64,000 bases of DNA from an uncultured bacterium (GCA_937919925.1 CALFOT010000076.1:1-64000), one strand, 5' to 3'; numbered from the stretch's first letter, positions 18,068 to 28,991 are shown. Numbers and translations: made by a program. Notes: a model not told the origin generated them from the letters alone.

Positions 18068-19243
18068 GTGAACAACTCAATTCAACCATCGGACATTCGT
18101 GAGGCGCTATTCTCGGGAGCACTGGAGCATTGGTTTCAGCCCAAAGTTTCCTTCCTTTCCGGGAAGATATCGGGTGGCGAGGCGCTCATCCGTTGGCGCC
18201 GCAAAGATGGTTGTGTGCTGCCTGCTGTAGCTTGGCTTCCGATTGCCAAGAAGCACGACATGATGCAAGAGATTGCCACGGTGATGTTCCCGTTGTTGGC
18301 GGACAACATCGCAGCGATTTGTCGCGAAACAACCGACATCAAAATCGCCTTCAATATGGATGCGGGTGATTTAGAGAGCACCAATATCGTCGACCAATTG
18401 TTGTCCGCAGTTCATGCAGGAAAACTCAATCCAGCACAAATCGAAATTGAGTTGACGGAAACAGCATTGCCGCGCGACGGCCACGCCATGGAAGACAACA
18501 TCATGCTTCTGACGGCCACCGGAATATCCTTAGCCATGGATGATTTTGGCACAGGCTTTTCTTCCTTGGATACATTGCGGAAATTGCCATTCTCAACGGT
18601 CAAGATAGATCAAGGGGTGGTGATGACCATGCAGGATTCGGTCAAGAGCTCTGCCATTGTTTTATCTAGCATTCGTATGGCGTATGAAATGGGGTTGAAT
18701 GTGATTGCCGAAGGCGTGGAATCAGAAGAAGTATTTGATATTTTACAACAAGCAGGTTGTTCGGAAGCGCAAGGTTTTTGGATTTCCAGAGCGCTGCCGT
18801 TAGATCAATTCATTAGCTTCGTAAACAGTGGGAAACGATGGTTGGCCACGCCCATTGGGCAGCTTCGCCATGTAGAGATTGATCACCTGTTATGGTGCAA
18901 AAATATATTGTCCACGGTGTTTGGGAATTCGAACAGCAACATGGACCTCGAGTCCGTACTCGCTATTTCCAACGATCAAACATGCCGCCTCGGAAAATGG
19001 CTGGAAGGGGAGAATCACTCTTTTGCCACCATGCCTGAGTTCCTCAGCCTCACTGGGCCTCACCAAGAAGTTCATAAGGCTGGTTATGACCTAGTTTTCG
19101 CCGCGCGCGACGGCGTCAGCATGCGAGAACTCCAAGCCATGGCGGTGCACTTTAATCGCAAATCCGAGGCTTTGATGATTGGCCTACAAAGTTTGGAAAT
19201 TCAAGTATTGATGGCGAGTCTCAACGACGCAACGCTCGCTTGA
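18068..19243 (+). CDS. EAL domain c-di-GMP phosphodiesterase with C-terminal zinc-binding CZB domain
   Basis: 391 aa from a GTG start. Residues about 12-255 are an EAL domain with GGEALIRW (EAL at 38-40), FNMDAGD, IELTETALP, AMDDFGTGFSS, VKIDQGVV and AEGVESEE, so the metal-binding and catalytic residues of an active c-di-GMP phosphodiesterase are present. Residues about 268-375 fit the chemoreceptor zinc-binding (CZB) domain: His273 (HLLW), Cys306 (CRLGKW), His332 and His336 (HQEVH), the 3His/1Cys zinc site. In E. coli DgcZ a CZB domain makes a diguanylate cyclase zinc-inhibited. Here it is fused to the opposite activity. No transmembrane segment, so cytoplasmic. Monocistronic by position. 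Confidence 0.9.
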   Translation: MNNSIQPSDIREALFSGALEHWFQPKVSFLSGKISGGEALIRWRRKDGCVLPAVAWLPIAKKHDMMQEIATVMFPLLADNIAAICRETTDIKIAFNMDAGDLESTNIVDQLLSAVHAGKLNPAQIEIELTETALPRDGHAMEDNIMLLTATGISLAMDDFGTGFSSLDTLRKLPFSTVKIDQGVVMTMQDSVKSSAIVLSSIRMAYEMGLNVIAEGVESEEVFDILQQAGCSEAQGFWISRALPLDQFISFVNSGKRWLATPIGQLRHVEIDHLLWCKNILSTVFGNSNSNMDLESVLAISNDQTCRLGKWLEGENHSFATMPEFLSLTGPHQEVHKAGYDLVFAARDGVSMRELQAMAVHFNRKSEALMIGLQSLEIQVLMASLNDATLA

Positions 19244-19336
19244 AGGCCATTGGCTTGGTTTAACATGGAATTCCACCGGCCCTCAACCACGTCTTAGGTG
19301 GTATATTGAAGCTGGTGTTGCGCACCATTTTGTTTC

Positions 19337-21949
19337 ATGTTCCTACCTACTTCCCAATTCCTCCTTCGCCGCCTTGTTTGCGGTGCACTTCCTTTTCTGG
19401 CTTTGCTGGTTGCCTGCTCAGTGGAAACGGCGCGTGAATACTCTCAAGCCGCGCTAACTGGCACCACGCCGCGTCCCGCCGAATCCGAGGAGAACGAAGA
19501 AAACCAACTCGCGCGTATGGAGTGGATGGAAAGTATGCACACGACCGCTCCCGGGTTTGATTGGCGCGCCGAAGAAGAGGCAAACCTGCTGGTAGCGAAA
19601 GCCGAGCGCGAGAACGGCTTACTGAATCCCACTGCGAGTAACGGCCATTGGAATGAAGTCGGTAGCACCAACTTGGCAGGTAGTGTTTTTGTCACGGTGC
19701 CTTCTACCGACGGCACGGAACTCTACATTGGCACTGCGCTTGGCGGTGTTTTTCGTGGCCCCGCCGATGGCAGTGATTGGCAGGCAATCGGCGATGGTGT
19801 GTACGGCGGTGCCAATGTGTTGCTGACCGTTCCTCCCGTGGGTGGCGGCCAGGATATCGTGCTGCGTGGCACGACCAACGCTTTGTGGCGCAGCGCTGAC
19901 GGCGGCCTTACTTGGCAAATGCCTAGTGGTATGGTTGGCTTCACCACTTTCAAGCGCTTGTTGAAATTGGATGATGCGCAACAAACCATTTTGGCATTGG
20001 TGTGGAAATCCAACGCCTGGCAAGTGTTCCGCTCGACGGACCGCGGTTTGTCATTTAGCAACGTGCAGATTCTCAACGGTCAGGCTGACATCTGGACTCC
20101 GCGCACTGGCCTCGGCGACGTATTCCTGTTTGAGAACAATCGCATTTTGCGCAGCAGTGATAAAGCCACCACTTTTGCTTCCTTCGGTAATACTCTGGGT
20201 GTTACGCCAGCGGATGTTCGCTTTGGTGGTCATGAATCTTCCGGCAACACCACTTTTAGCGTTGCCGCGAATGTTGCCGGCACTTGGCAGCTCTATCGCA
20301 CGGTGAACTCAGGCAGCAGTTGGACCAATCCGCGCGATCTGCCCGATATGTGGGGAGCATTTTGCACTTCCGCCACGGACTCTGATTTGTTGGTTTATGG
20401 CGGCGTGCATTTAATGATCACACATGATGGCGGCAACACTCTCTTTCAAGCGATGAACCCGTGGTGGGAGCATCCCGCCAATCGTCAGCATCGTTTGCAT
20501 GCGGACATCATGGGGGTGGATCTCATCGCCGATCCTACGCTTGCGGTCGGAGAGCGGTGGTTCATCAACTGCCACGGCGGCACCTATGAGAGTACGGATC
20601 AGTTTGCTACGGTGGATTGGCTAACTGGCGATGGTTTGGGAGTCAGTCAGTACTACAGCACCCACACCAGTCGTCGGGATCCCAAATATTTGCACGCTGG
20701 TTCGCAAGATCAGGGTTATCAATCTACGGCTCTTGGACCACCAGCTAGTAGCGGTTCTTGGGCATCGTTCTTGGAAGACATCACTGGCGATTACGGGCAT
20801 CTTTCTTCCAGTGATGGCAGCCACGATTTGGTGTACTCGGATTACCCAGGATTTGTCTTAGTGGTATCGCATGAGCCCGTTCATTCGGTTTGGCAAGTGG
20901 GCTTTCCCAGCGGATTTGCAGGCCAGTGGTTGCCGTTTATGGTTTCCGATCCACAGAACAAAGGCGAATTCTATCTCTGTGGAACGCGCATTTGGCATTA
21001 TCAGCGGATTGGTGGTTCGGGTTCTTGGAGCCACACCCAACTGGGCACGCAGACTTTTTCGAATCCGGTCACAGCACTGGCATTCTCTCCTATTGACCCC
21101 AATTACGCATGGTGTACCACCAGCACCGGCAAGATTTTTTACAGCACCGATCGTGGCATCACCTGGACCCAATCTGCGAATAATGGCCCCGGCGCACATT
21201 ATTTTTATGGCACGACCATTGTGGCTTCTTCGAAGTACCTCTCCGAAGTGTGGGTGGCTGGTTCCGGCTATTCCAATGCACCAGTGGTTTACTCCGTCAA
21301 TGGTGGCTTGACTTTCAACGACCGGCGCAACGGCCTACCGAATACGTTGATTTACGGCATGTGTGAAGCCAACGACGGCACCGGCACCATGTATGCAGCC
21401 GGTCAAAGTGGCGCCTATGAATACGATGCGCCAACGCAAACTTGGTCGAACTTACTCGGCTCGGAAGCTCCCCTCACCACCTACTGGTCGGTTGAAGCGG
21501 TGCCCTCTCAAAACATCATTCGCTTCGGTACTTATGGTCGTGGCATTTGGGATTACTACCCACAGACAGCGGGCTTCTTCCCATATGGAGAACTTCGCGC
21601 AGACCCCATGTTTTTGCAGCTTGAACCCAGTGATCGGCCGTTAATGGGCAACACCATCACCTTCAGCACTTCCGGTTTGGAATCTTATGCCCACGGCTTC
21701 CTCTCCGTGTGTTCCGCTGCGGACGATAGCCCAATGTTTGGCGGCAGCGTTTTGGTTGATCTCGCGCAGGAAGTCGCGCGCGTGCCTTTCACCGCTAACA
21801 TTTGGGGTAATTCCAGTTTTAGCCTGACTGTTCCGAACAACCCAGCCATCCTCGGCAGAGAGTTTTTCTTACAAATTGCCGCGCGTGACACCCGCGAGCC
21901 ACTCGGGTGGTCCATGAGTCACGGCTTACGCGCCGTCATTGGTCAGTAG
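19337..21949 (+). CDS. BNR/Asp-box (sortilin VPS10-like) beta-propeller lipoprotein
   Basis: 870 aa. The signal sequence ends in LALLVACS, a lipobox (Cys27). Repeated Asp-box motifs occur through the body: SADGGLTW, STDRGLSF, SGSSW and STDRGITW. These define a two-domain seven-bladed propeller of the xyloglucanase/VPS10/Ycf48-like type. The last 120 residues are a beta-sandwich resembling C-terminal domains of other exported proteins here. TATATT at 19303-19308 could be the -10, with a 5-bp inverted repeat next to it. No catalytic acid pair can be assigned, so glycan hydrolysis is only one option. The cyoE gene follows about 60 bp later. Confidence 0.85.
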   Translation: MFLPTSQFLLRRLVCGALPFLALLVACSVETAREYSQAALTGTTPRPAESEENEENQLARMEWMESMHTTAPGFDWRAEEEANLLVAKAERENGLLNPTASNGHWNEVGSTNLAGSVFVTVPSTDGTELYIGTALGGVFRGPADGSDWQAIGDGVYGGANVLLTVPPVGGGQDIVLRGTTNALWRSADGGLTWQMPSGMVGFTTFKRLLKLDDAQQTILALVWKSNAWQVFRSTDRGLSFSNVQILNGQADIWTPRTGLGDVFLFENNRILRSSDKATTFASFGNTLGVTPADVRFGGHESSGNTTFSVAANVAGTWQLYRTVNSGSSWTNPRDLPDMWGAFCTSATDSDLLVYGGVHLMITHDGGNTLFQAMNPWWEHPANRQHRLHADIMGVDLIADPTLAVGERWFINCHGGTYESTDQFATVDWLTGDGLGVSQYYSTHTSRRDPKYLHAGSQDQGYQSTALGPPASSGSWASFLEDITGDYGHLSSSDGSHDLVYSDYPGFVLVVSHEPVHSVWQVGFPSGFAGQWLPFMVSDPQNKGEFYLCGTRIWHYQRIGGSGSWSHTQLGTQTFSNPVTALAFSPIDPNYAWCTTSTGKIFYSTDRGITWTQSANNGPGAHYFYGTTIVASSKYLSEVWVAGSGYSNAPVVYSVNGGLTFNDRRNGLPNTLIYGMCEANDGTGTMYAAGQSGAYEYDAPTQTWSNLLGSEAPLTTYWSVEAVPSQNIIRFGTYGRGIWDYYPQTAGFFPYGELRADPMFLQLEPSDRPLMGNTITFSTSGLESYAHGFLSVCSAADDSPMFGGSVLVDLAQEVARVPFTANIWGNSSFSLTVPNNPAILGREFFLQIAARDTREPLGWSMSHGLRAVIGQ

Positions 21950-22011
21950 GGCTAGAATCGGCCCCAGCATGCTGCCGCTTGACGAAAGCGGTCTATACTT
22001 TCGGGCATCTC

Positions 22012-22926
22012 GTGAGTTCCACCTCCTCTCAGCATCCCGACGGCTCCCGATGGGCAGCATTCGTAGAGCTTGGCAAGTTGCGTCTGTCGTCGCTGGCTCT
22101 GTTAGCGGTGTTCGCTGGCTTGCTTTTGGGATCACCCAACTTACCCACGCTGCCGCCGTGGTCCGTGATTGTGGGTGCGTTACTCGGTACTGCCATGGTG
22201 GCCATCGGCGGTAACGCGATGAATATGTGGTGGGAGCGGGACACCGATATTTTTATGCAACGCACCGCAGCGCGTCCCATCCAAAGTGGACGCTTGAGTC
22301 CGCGCGATGTGTTTTGCTTCGGGATGCTCCAAGCAAGCGGCGGCGTCGTGGTGCTCGCTTGCACTACGAACTTGCTGGCCACCCTTTTGTGCGCGGCGAT
22401 TTTCCTACTGTATGTGCTCGTTTACACCCCACTGAAGCGCCATAACACGCTGAACACTTTAGTTGGCGCCATTCCTGGTGCACTACCACCAGTGGTCGGT
22501 TATGCCGCCGGCGCCGGTTATATTGACGGCCAAGCGTTAGTGCTGTTCATGATCTTGTTCTTCTGGCAGATACCGCATTTCCTGGCGATTGCATGGCGCT
22601 ACAAAGATCAGTACCGCAACGCAGGTTTGATGATGCTTCCCTCGGTGGAAGGCTCCGGCTTAGTCACCGGCAAACACATGATGACGTATGGCTTGTGTTT
22701 GGTTGGTGTGAGCATTTTGCCGGCCTTACCGGCCTTCGGTTACTACAGCCGGCACTACGTTTACTCCGCTGCGGTTCTTGGCTTGGTGTTTTTGGCGGTG
22801 ATTTTTGAAGCCGCCGTTTTACGCCGCCCAGCCGGAATGCGTCGCTGCTTCCTTGTTTCCATCATTTACTTGCCACTGCTATTCGTAGCCATGGTGAGCG
22901 ATCGCCTCACTCCTCATGTTGCTTAA
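22012..22926 (+). CDS. cyoE: Protoheme IX farnesyltransferase (haem O synthase)
   Basis: 304 aa from a GTG at 22012; the open frame reaches back into the BNR gene, but the extension has no family similarity. The UbiA-type prenyltransferase motif NMWWERDTDIFMQRTAARP carries the Asp pair and the MxRTxxRP signature of CyoE/Cox10. At least seven hydrophobic helices follow, including the second conserved YTPLKRHNTLN loop and WQIPHFLAIAW. It attaches farnesyl to haem B for haem O/A-type terminal oxidases. TATACT at 21994 gives a short leader. The sco1 gene overlaps its 3' end by 11 bp, consistent with an oxidase assembly operon. Confidence 0.93.
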   Translation: MSSTSSQHPDGSRWAAFVELGKLRLSSLALLAVFAGLLLGSPNLPTLPPWSVIVGALLGTAMVAIGGNAMNMWWERDTDIFMQRTAARPIQSGRLSPRDVFCFGMLQASGGVVVLACTTNLLATLLCAAIFLLYVLVYTPLKRHNTLNTLVGAIPGALPPVVGYAAGAGYIDGQALVLFMILFFWQIPHFLAIAWRYKDQYRNAGLMMLPSVEGSGLVTGKHMMTYGLCLVGVSILPALPAFGYYSRHYVYSAAVLGLVFLAVIFEAAVLRRPAGMRRCFLVSIIYLPLLFVAMVSDRLTPHVA

Positions 22927-23575
22927 GCATTCCCTGTCTTCTCGGGCCGGACGACTTGTCGTTACCGTCACCTTCGCCACAGCCATCGTTTTGGTTTGTG
23001 CCACTCTTGCGACGGTTTACCTGCGCCCAGGAAATATCGATACCGGGCGCCCAGCAGGTGAGCTGCCACCGATTTTATATCCGGCCCCCGATTTCGAGTT
23101 CACCACTCAAAATGGCGATGCTTTCACCAAGGCCGATTTGAACGGCAAGATTTGGGTTTCGAACTTTATGTTCACCTCCTGCCCGAGTATTTGCCCGCTG
23201 CTTACTGAGCGCATGAAGGTGATTGCCGCGCGCGTTGCGGTGATGGATGATGTTCACCTTATGTCTTTCTCAGTAGACCCAGCGACTGACACCCCTGCCG
23301 TGTTGTTGGACTACGCCGCCCGTTATGAGGTCGATCATAACCAGTGGTCATTCCTGACCGGAAACGATCAAGCCATGCGCGATGCCATCGAAGAAGGCTT
23401 CAAAGTTAGCATGGGCGGCCCCATTGATCGCAACGATTTGAGCTCGGTCATGCACGGCACCCGTTTTGTTCTCGGCGATCAAGAAGGCAATATCCGTGGC
23501 TATTACGATGTCGAAACCGACGACGGCATCGATTTGCTCATCCACGAAATCAAGTTGCTTCGTCAGGCAAAGTAA
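22916..23575 (+). CDS. SCO1/SenC family copper chaperone for cytochrome oxidase assembly
   Basis: 219 aa. One N-terminal membrane anchor (about residues 14-36) is followed by a thioredoxin-like domain. The copper-binding CPSIC motif (SNFMFTSCPSICP) and the distal His in VMHGTRFVLGD are both present, as needed for Cu delivery to the CuA site of cytochrome c oxidase. Length is normal. The gene overlaps cyoE by 11 bp, indicating translational coupling. Its last 26 bp overlap the convergent PEP-synthase-like gene. Confidence 0.93.
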   Translation: MLLKHSLSSRAGRLVVTVTFATAIVLVCATLATVYLRPGNIDTGRPAGELPPILYPAPDFEFTTQNGDAFTKADLNGKIWVSNFMFTSCPSICPLLTERMKVIAARVAVMDDVHLMSFSVDPATDTPAVLLDYAARYEVDHNQWSFLTGNDQAMRDAIEEGFKVSMGGPIDRNDLSSVMHGTRFVLGDQEGNIRGYYDVETDDGIDLLIHEIKLLRQAK

Positions 23576-26500
23576 CTAATTTTTCGCGCTTCAAAATTAC
23601 GCCACGCGCTGCTTTGCCGTCGAGCAAAACAGAGATTGGAGTTTCTAACTGCACATGGCGCACGCCATGAATCCCGACGGGATTGGAGGGCAAGTTGCGC
23701 AGCCATTCCAAATCCAGCACGCCGTCGCCAGAGTCAGGGTTAATGGTGAAATAACCCACGCGGAAGGAAGTCATATTGTGGAAAAAGTGGGAGCCTTCCG
23801 ACGGCTTTACGTGGATATCACCAAAGCCAGTTTCCACAACCACGCGCGCGCAGTTGATATCGGCCCACTCTACTGGCAGGCCTAGCCATGGATCTGAGGA
23901 ACCCCAGCGGCCGGGTCCAATCAGCAAATACGGTTGGCCGAGCTTTTCTAGCTTGGCGTTGATTTTGGCGACGTCGATGGCGGCTTCCGCAGATTTTGCA
24001 CGATCAAAGTTGTTTGGATCAATGTAGACCACATGTTGGATATCGCGAATGTGGCCGTTGCCGAAGGCGCGATTACTGGCACACAGGATGAGGCTTTCAT
24101 CGATTTGATCCAGGTCGATATCCACTTCCGTTTCGGCAACGGCCATCGGGCGAACTTGCAGCAGGTTTAGTTCACCGATATCCGCGTGGCCAGCGTCGAG
24201 TTCCACGGCAAACTCGACTTCAATCGGGCAGCCCATGGCCGCATTACCAATTTCCAAAACTTGGTTGACCACCGCTGCGAGAGGGAAGGCACCGTGTTTG
24301 AGGATATTGGCGAAGGTGACCAGGCGGGCGCCATCGCGAGAAACACCATCGGTGATGCGGCCGTCGTTGGGCAGCCAAGTGGAAGCAACAGCGGCCAAAG
24401 TGCCGTCATCATTGGCTTTGGCGATGGGGAAGCGGCAAGGTTGTAGGGGGCCCTTGCACAAAGCACCATCAGCAGGCGCAAGCGTTGCGTTGGTTTTGGA
24501 GTCGACGGGCTCCCCCATAGGCAAGGCGTAAAAGCTACGTTGCGCGTTTTCGAGGATGTCCTCTACCGACGAAAAATCCTGAATGCTTTGTGGGTAACGC
24601 GGGCAAAAACGTAAACCGGCTTCACCACCGACCACAATCGTACCTAGCCCCAGTGCCACTGCGCATACTCCATCTTCAGGACGGCACTGACCATGTGGGT
24701 AGTAGTTATGCGACCGCGCGACGCCGGAAAAACTCGGGTAATAACGATCGTTGTGCTGTTTGCCGACCAGCTTTTGAATAACCACCGCCATTTTCTCCTC
24801 TTCATGGCGATACGCAGTAGCGCGTAAATAAGAGCGTGCGCGATCGGAGTAAGTGGAGGCGTAAATGGTTTTGATTGCGTCGCACAATTCGGTCAGGCGT
24901 TGGGTTTCGGAGCCGACGTTGCGAATCATCACAGTTTCATAAATGCCTGCAAAGGGTTGATGGTGCGAATCTTCAAGCAAGCTCGACGAACGCACCGCAA
25001 GCGGGCCAATAAACACGCGTAGCAGTGCGCGTAAATCGGAAAGTACGCTGGTTGGGAAGCGCCCAATCAAGAATCGCTTCAAGCGTTCGGGTTCATCGAG
25101 GCCACTGCCTAAGGCCATGCGCTGTAGATGATTGTTGCGCATAAAGCGGTCAAAGATATCGGTGGTCAAGACCACTGTGGGTGGAATCACAACTTGGACG
25201 CTAACTGGGCGGTTGGATTGGCGGAAGTCTGCCAGAGTGGTATTCGCAAACGCAAGACCACGCGCTTTACCGCCTAAAGAACCAGTGCCAATGCGCGCAA
25301 AGTTAATCGTGTCGTCGAAGGTCGTGCGGTGGAAATCCACAATCGCACCGCGTTGCGCGCGGCGCCGCGAGCGATGCATATGTCGCAGCAAAAAGGTGCG
25401 TAGGTCTTCAGCATCGTGGAAATCGGCAACATTTTTCGCGGCTAGGCGGTTGGCTAGACGAAATTCCGTGCGCGCGCGTAACCAGGTTGAAAACTCGTTG
25501 CGCCGCGCATGCCCCATCAGCGTTGCTCCGGAAACGCGCGCGATAGCGGCCTCCATTTCGCGAACGGTGCGTGCCTGGGTTTCCACGGAATGATCACTGC
25601 GCAAGAAATGAAACGGGCCAAAGCCAAAATTATTCAACAAGAAGTTACGCATTTCAAGATGCAGAACTTGGCTGCCCTTGCGCACGAAGCTTGCGTTCAG
25701 GCGCTCGGCGTCGGCGGAGAAATTTGCATTTGACGACTGCATCAACACCGGCAGATGCGGTGCTATCGAACGCACATGGCTGACAAAATCTAATCCGGCC
25801 CCAATCGCTGGCTTGCCGCCCGGCTGGAGAGGCAAGCCGATATCCGAAATAATCCCCAGAAGGTAATCCTGGTGCTCATCAAACATGCTGATTGCGGTGC
25901 GCAAATCGCGAGCCAGCAGTACCTTTGGCCGCGCCCGCAAGCGCAGCATCTTGTCATATTGGTTGATACCTTCGGATAGCACACTGCGCGACTGTTCAAG
26001 AATTTCGGTGTAGAGCAGTGGCAAGTACGAAGACAAAAAATTCAGCGAATCCTCAACTAGCAAAATCGAACGCATGCCGACACGTTTGCAGTCATGCAAA
26101 CAGTTGGCGCGGTCTTCGACCAAAGTAACAATCGCGTTCAAAATACGACTGTCGCCGGTCCATAAAAACACGCCGTCGAAGATGGATTGATTACGCTCTC
26201 GTAACAATGCTTTAATATGCGCGTTATCATAACCAAGCAAAATGACTGGCACGGCACCAGCATGAGCTTTGATTTCTTCGGCTAAATCAACCGGATCCAA
26301 ACCGCTAATCTGCGGCGTAATAATTACCAGAGAGTTTTCGCGCGTGGAGGATATTCGTTCGATGGCTTCGCTGGCGTCGGAAACGCGCACCATCGTGGGG
26401 GCGCGGTCATCCACAAACTCGCCAGCATCTTCGTTCAGATTGCTGGTGCGCCCATCCTCCCGCAGGATGAATGCGTCGTACATGCTCGAGACCAAGATGA

Positions 26501-26588
26501 CTTCCTGGACACGATAAGGCATCAAGGCCCGGAATCGTTGCAGGCGAGTATCGGGCTCGATTAGTTGGAAGGGCGGGAAAAGAACCAC
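23550..26588 (-). CDS. Dual receiver-like plus PEP synthase/PPDK ATP-binding domain protein
   Basis: 1012 aa from GTG 26588; an in-frame TAA lies just upstream, so this is the earliest usual start. Residues about 25-165 and 172-340 look like two response-regulator receiver domains (RSILLVEDSLNFLSSY, IISDIGLPLQPGG). Residues about 425-1012 form an ATP-grasp domain of the pyruvate,phosphate dikinase/PEP synthase N-terminal type (FARIGTGSLGGKARGLAFAN, VRSSSLLEDSHHQPFAGIYET). The catalytic-His swivelling domain and the PEP/pyruvate barrel of true PPDK are absent, so it cannot make PEP alone. Such proteins occur in Bacteroidetes and Planctomycetes without known function. A strong hairpin covers the start codon. 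Confidence 0.8.
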   Translation of the reverse strand: MVLFPPFQLIEPDTRLQRFRALMPYRVQEVILVSSMYDAFILREDGRTSNLNEDAGEFVDDRAPTMVRVSDASEAIERISSTRENSLVIITPQISGLDPVDLAEEIKAHAGAVPVILLGYDNAHIKALLRERNQSIFDGVFLWTGDSRILNAIVTLVEDRANCLHDCKRVGMRSILLVEDSLNFLSSYLPLLYTEILEQSRSVLSEGINQYDKMLRLRARPKVLLARDLRTAISMFDEHQDYLLGIISDIGLPLQPGGKPAIGAGLDFVSHVRSIAPHLPVLMQSSNANFSADAERLNASFVRKGSQVLHLEMRNFLLNNFGFGPFHFLRSDHSVETQARTVREMEAAIARVSGATLMGHARRNEFSTWLRARTEFRLANRLAAKNVADFHDAEDLRTFLLRHMHRSRRRAQRGAIVDFHRTTFDDTINFARIGTGSLGGKARGLAFANTTLADFRQSNRPVSVQVVIPPTVVLTTDIFDRFMRNNHLQRMALGSGLDEPERLKRFLIGRFPTSVLSDLRALLRVFIGPLAVRSSSLLEDSHHQPFAGIYETVMIRNVGSETQRLTELCDAIKTIYASTYSDRARSYLRATAYRHEEEKMAVVIQKLVGKQHNDRYYPSFSGVARSHNYYPHGQCRPEDGVCAVALGLGTIVVGGEAGLRFCPRYPQSIQDFSSVEDILENAQRSFYALPMGEPVDSKTNATLAPADGALCKGPLQPCRFPIAKANDDGTLAAVASTWLPNDGRITDGVSRDGARLVTFANILKHGAFPLAAVVNQVLEIGNAAMGCPIEVEFAVELDAGHADIGELNLLQVRPMAVAETEVDIDLDQIDESLILCASNRAFGNGHIRDIQHVVYIDPNNFDRAKSAEAAIDVAKINAKLEKLGQPYLLIGPGRWGSSDPWLGLPVEWADINCARVVVETGFGDIHVKPSEGSHFFHNMTSFRVGYFTINPDSGDGVLDLEWLRNLPSNPVGIHGVRHVQLETPISVLLDGKAARGVILKREKLVTLPDEAT

Positions 26589-26617
26589 CGGCAGTTAGCG
26601 TACACCAACTGCCGGTG
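26586..26617 (-). terminator. Perfect 11-bp hairpin between gdhA and the PEP-synthase-like gene
   Basis: Read on the minus strand, CACCGGCAGTT, a 10-nt loop and AACTGCCGGTG form a perfect stem followed by GTTCTTTT. It sits 47 bp after the gdhA stop and could be its intrinsic terminator. The last three bases of the stem are the GTG start codon of the next gene, so it may also hide that ribosome entry site. Confidence 0.6.
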
Positions 26618-26664
26618 CTTCACGCCCAAAGGGCGCGGCAAAAATATTTTAACTGAGAGCTTCC

Positions 26665-28176
<1,512 letters not shown>

Positions 28177-28190
28177 CTAGATTCGCCAAT

Positions 28191-28211
28191 GAAATGTTGC
28201 CGCAACATTTC
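28191..28211. promoter_or_regulatory. 21-bp perfect dyad (9-bp arms), candidate operator
   Basis: GAAATGTTG, a CCG spacer and CAACATTTC form a perfect inverted repeat in the 250-bp region between the divergent gdhA and DUF4136-like genes, 66 bp before the latter. Arm length and spacer fit a dimeric helix-turn-helix regulator site. No other copy was noticed. Confidence 0.4.
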
Positions 28212-28276
28212 TGCCCGTGGAAATACCACTACACTGCTGCTGGAGGGCAAGCTTTCCGAGGTTATTCTAAAGAGGA

Positions 28277-28984
28277 ATGCTTTCCTTCCGCTTCCTCATT
28301 CTGCTCGTCGCGATATCCAGTTGCACCTCGGGGCCGCCGCCTTTCGCAGTGGCCGTCGATGCCCTGGTAAGCCGTAGCGTAGGCAATCAGCGGAGCTACA
28401 TTCTGCTACCGGGCAACGACGGCGTGACTTGGGATGACTTGCAGTTTCAAGAATTCGCCAACTATTTGGATAGAGCTTTGTTGGCAAACAAGTTTGTTGC
28501 CGCAGCAAGCCCGCAAGATGCGGAGCTGGCGATTGTGCTGTCCTATGGCATGGATGCACCGGTTACTACACGAGAATCCTATACCACGGCCATCTGGGGG
28601 CAGACCGGTTTTCACAGAATCTATGTTCCCTCACATCATGCGGGTGGTGAGCACTACCGCAATGATTCTTGTTTTTACTTCACTCCAATTTATGGTGTGA
28701 CGGGGTATCGGCAAGGCCAACGTTCGGTCACCACGTTTCTGCAGCACGCGATGATTGTGGCTTATGATCCAAAGGATTTAGAGCAGTCCGCTCGCCCAGC
28801 AGAATTGTGGCGCGTAACGATGCGTTGTGAAAGTTCGCGCGGCGATTTACGCCAAGGTTTCCCAGCGATGCTTGCGGCATCCTTGCCTTATCTTGGCGCC
28901 AACTCTGAGCAGCAGATGGAGCTAGAGATTTACGCCGATGACCCTGCTGTGCGCATGTTAAAAGGCCTACCCGCTGCGGAGTAG
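28277..28984 (+). CDS. DUF4136-like lipoprotein
   Basis: 235 aa. The signal sequence ends in VAISSC (Cys16), a lipoprotein cleavage site. The mature protein fits the DUF4136 pattern: SYILLPGNDGVTWDDLQFQEF, then LANKFVAAASPQDAELAIVLSYG, predicted periplasmic beta-rich domain of unknown role. AGAGGA immediately upstream may act as ribosome binding site, and TATTCT at 28263-28268 as a -10. It is divergent from gdhA and shares a regulatory region containing a perfect dyad. The function is not known. Confidence 0.75.
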   Translation: MLSFRFLILLVAISSCTSGPPPFAVAVDALVSRSVGNQRSYILLPGNDGVTWDDLQFQEFANYLDRALLANKFVAAASPQDAELAIVLSYGMDAPVTTRESYTTAIWGQTGFHRIYVPSHHAGGEHYRNDSCFYFTPIYGVTGYRQGQRSVTTFLQHAMIVAYDPKDLEQSARPAELWRVTMRCESSRGDLRQGFPAMLAASLPYLGANSEQQMELEIYADDPAVRMLKGLPAAE

Positions 28985-28991
28985 AATAAGA

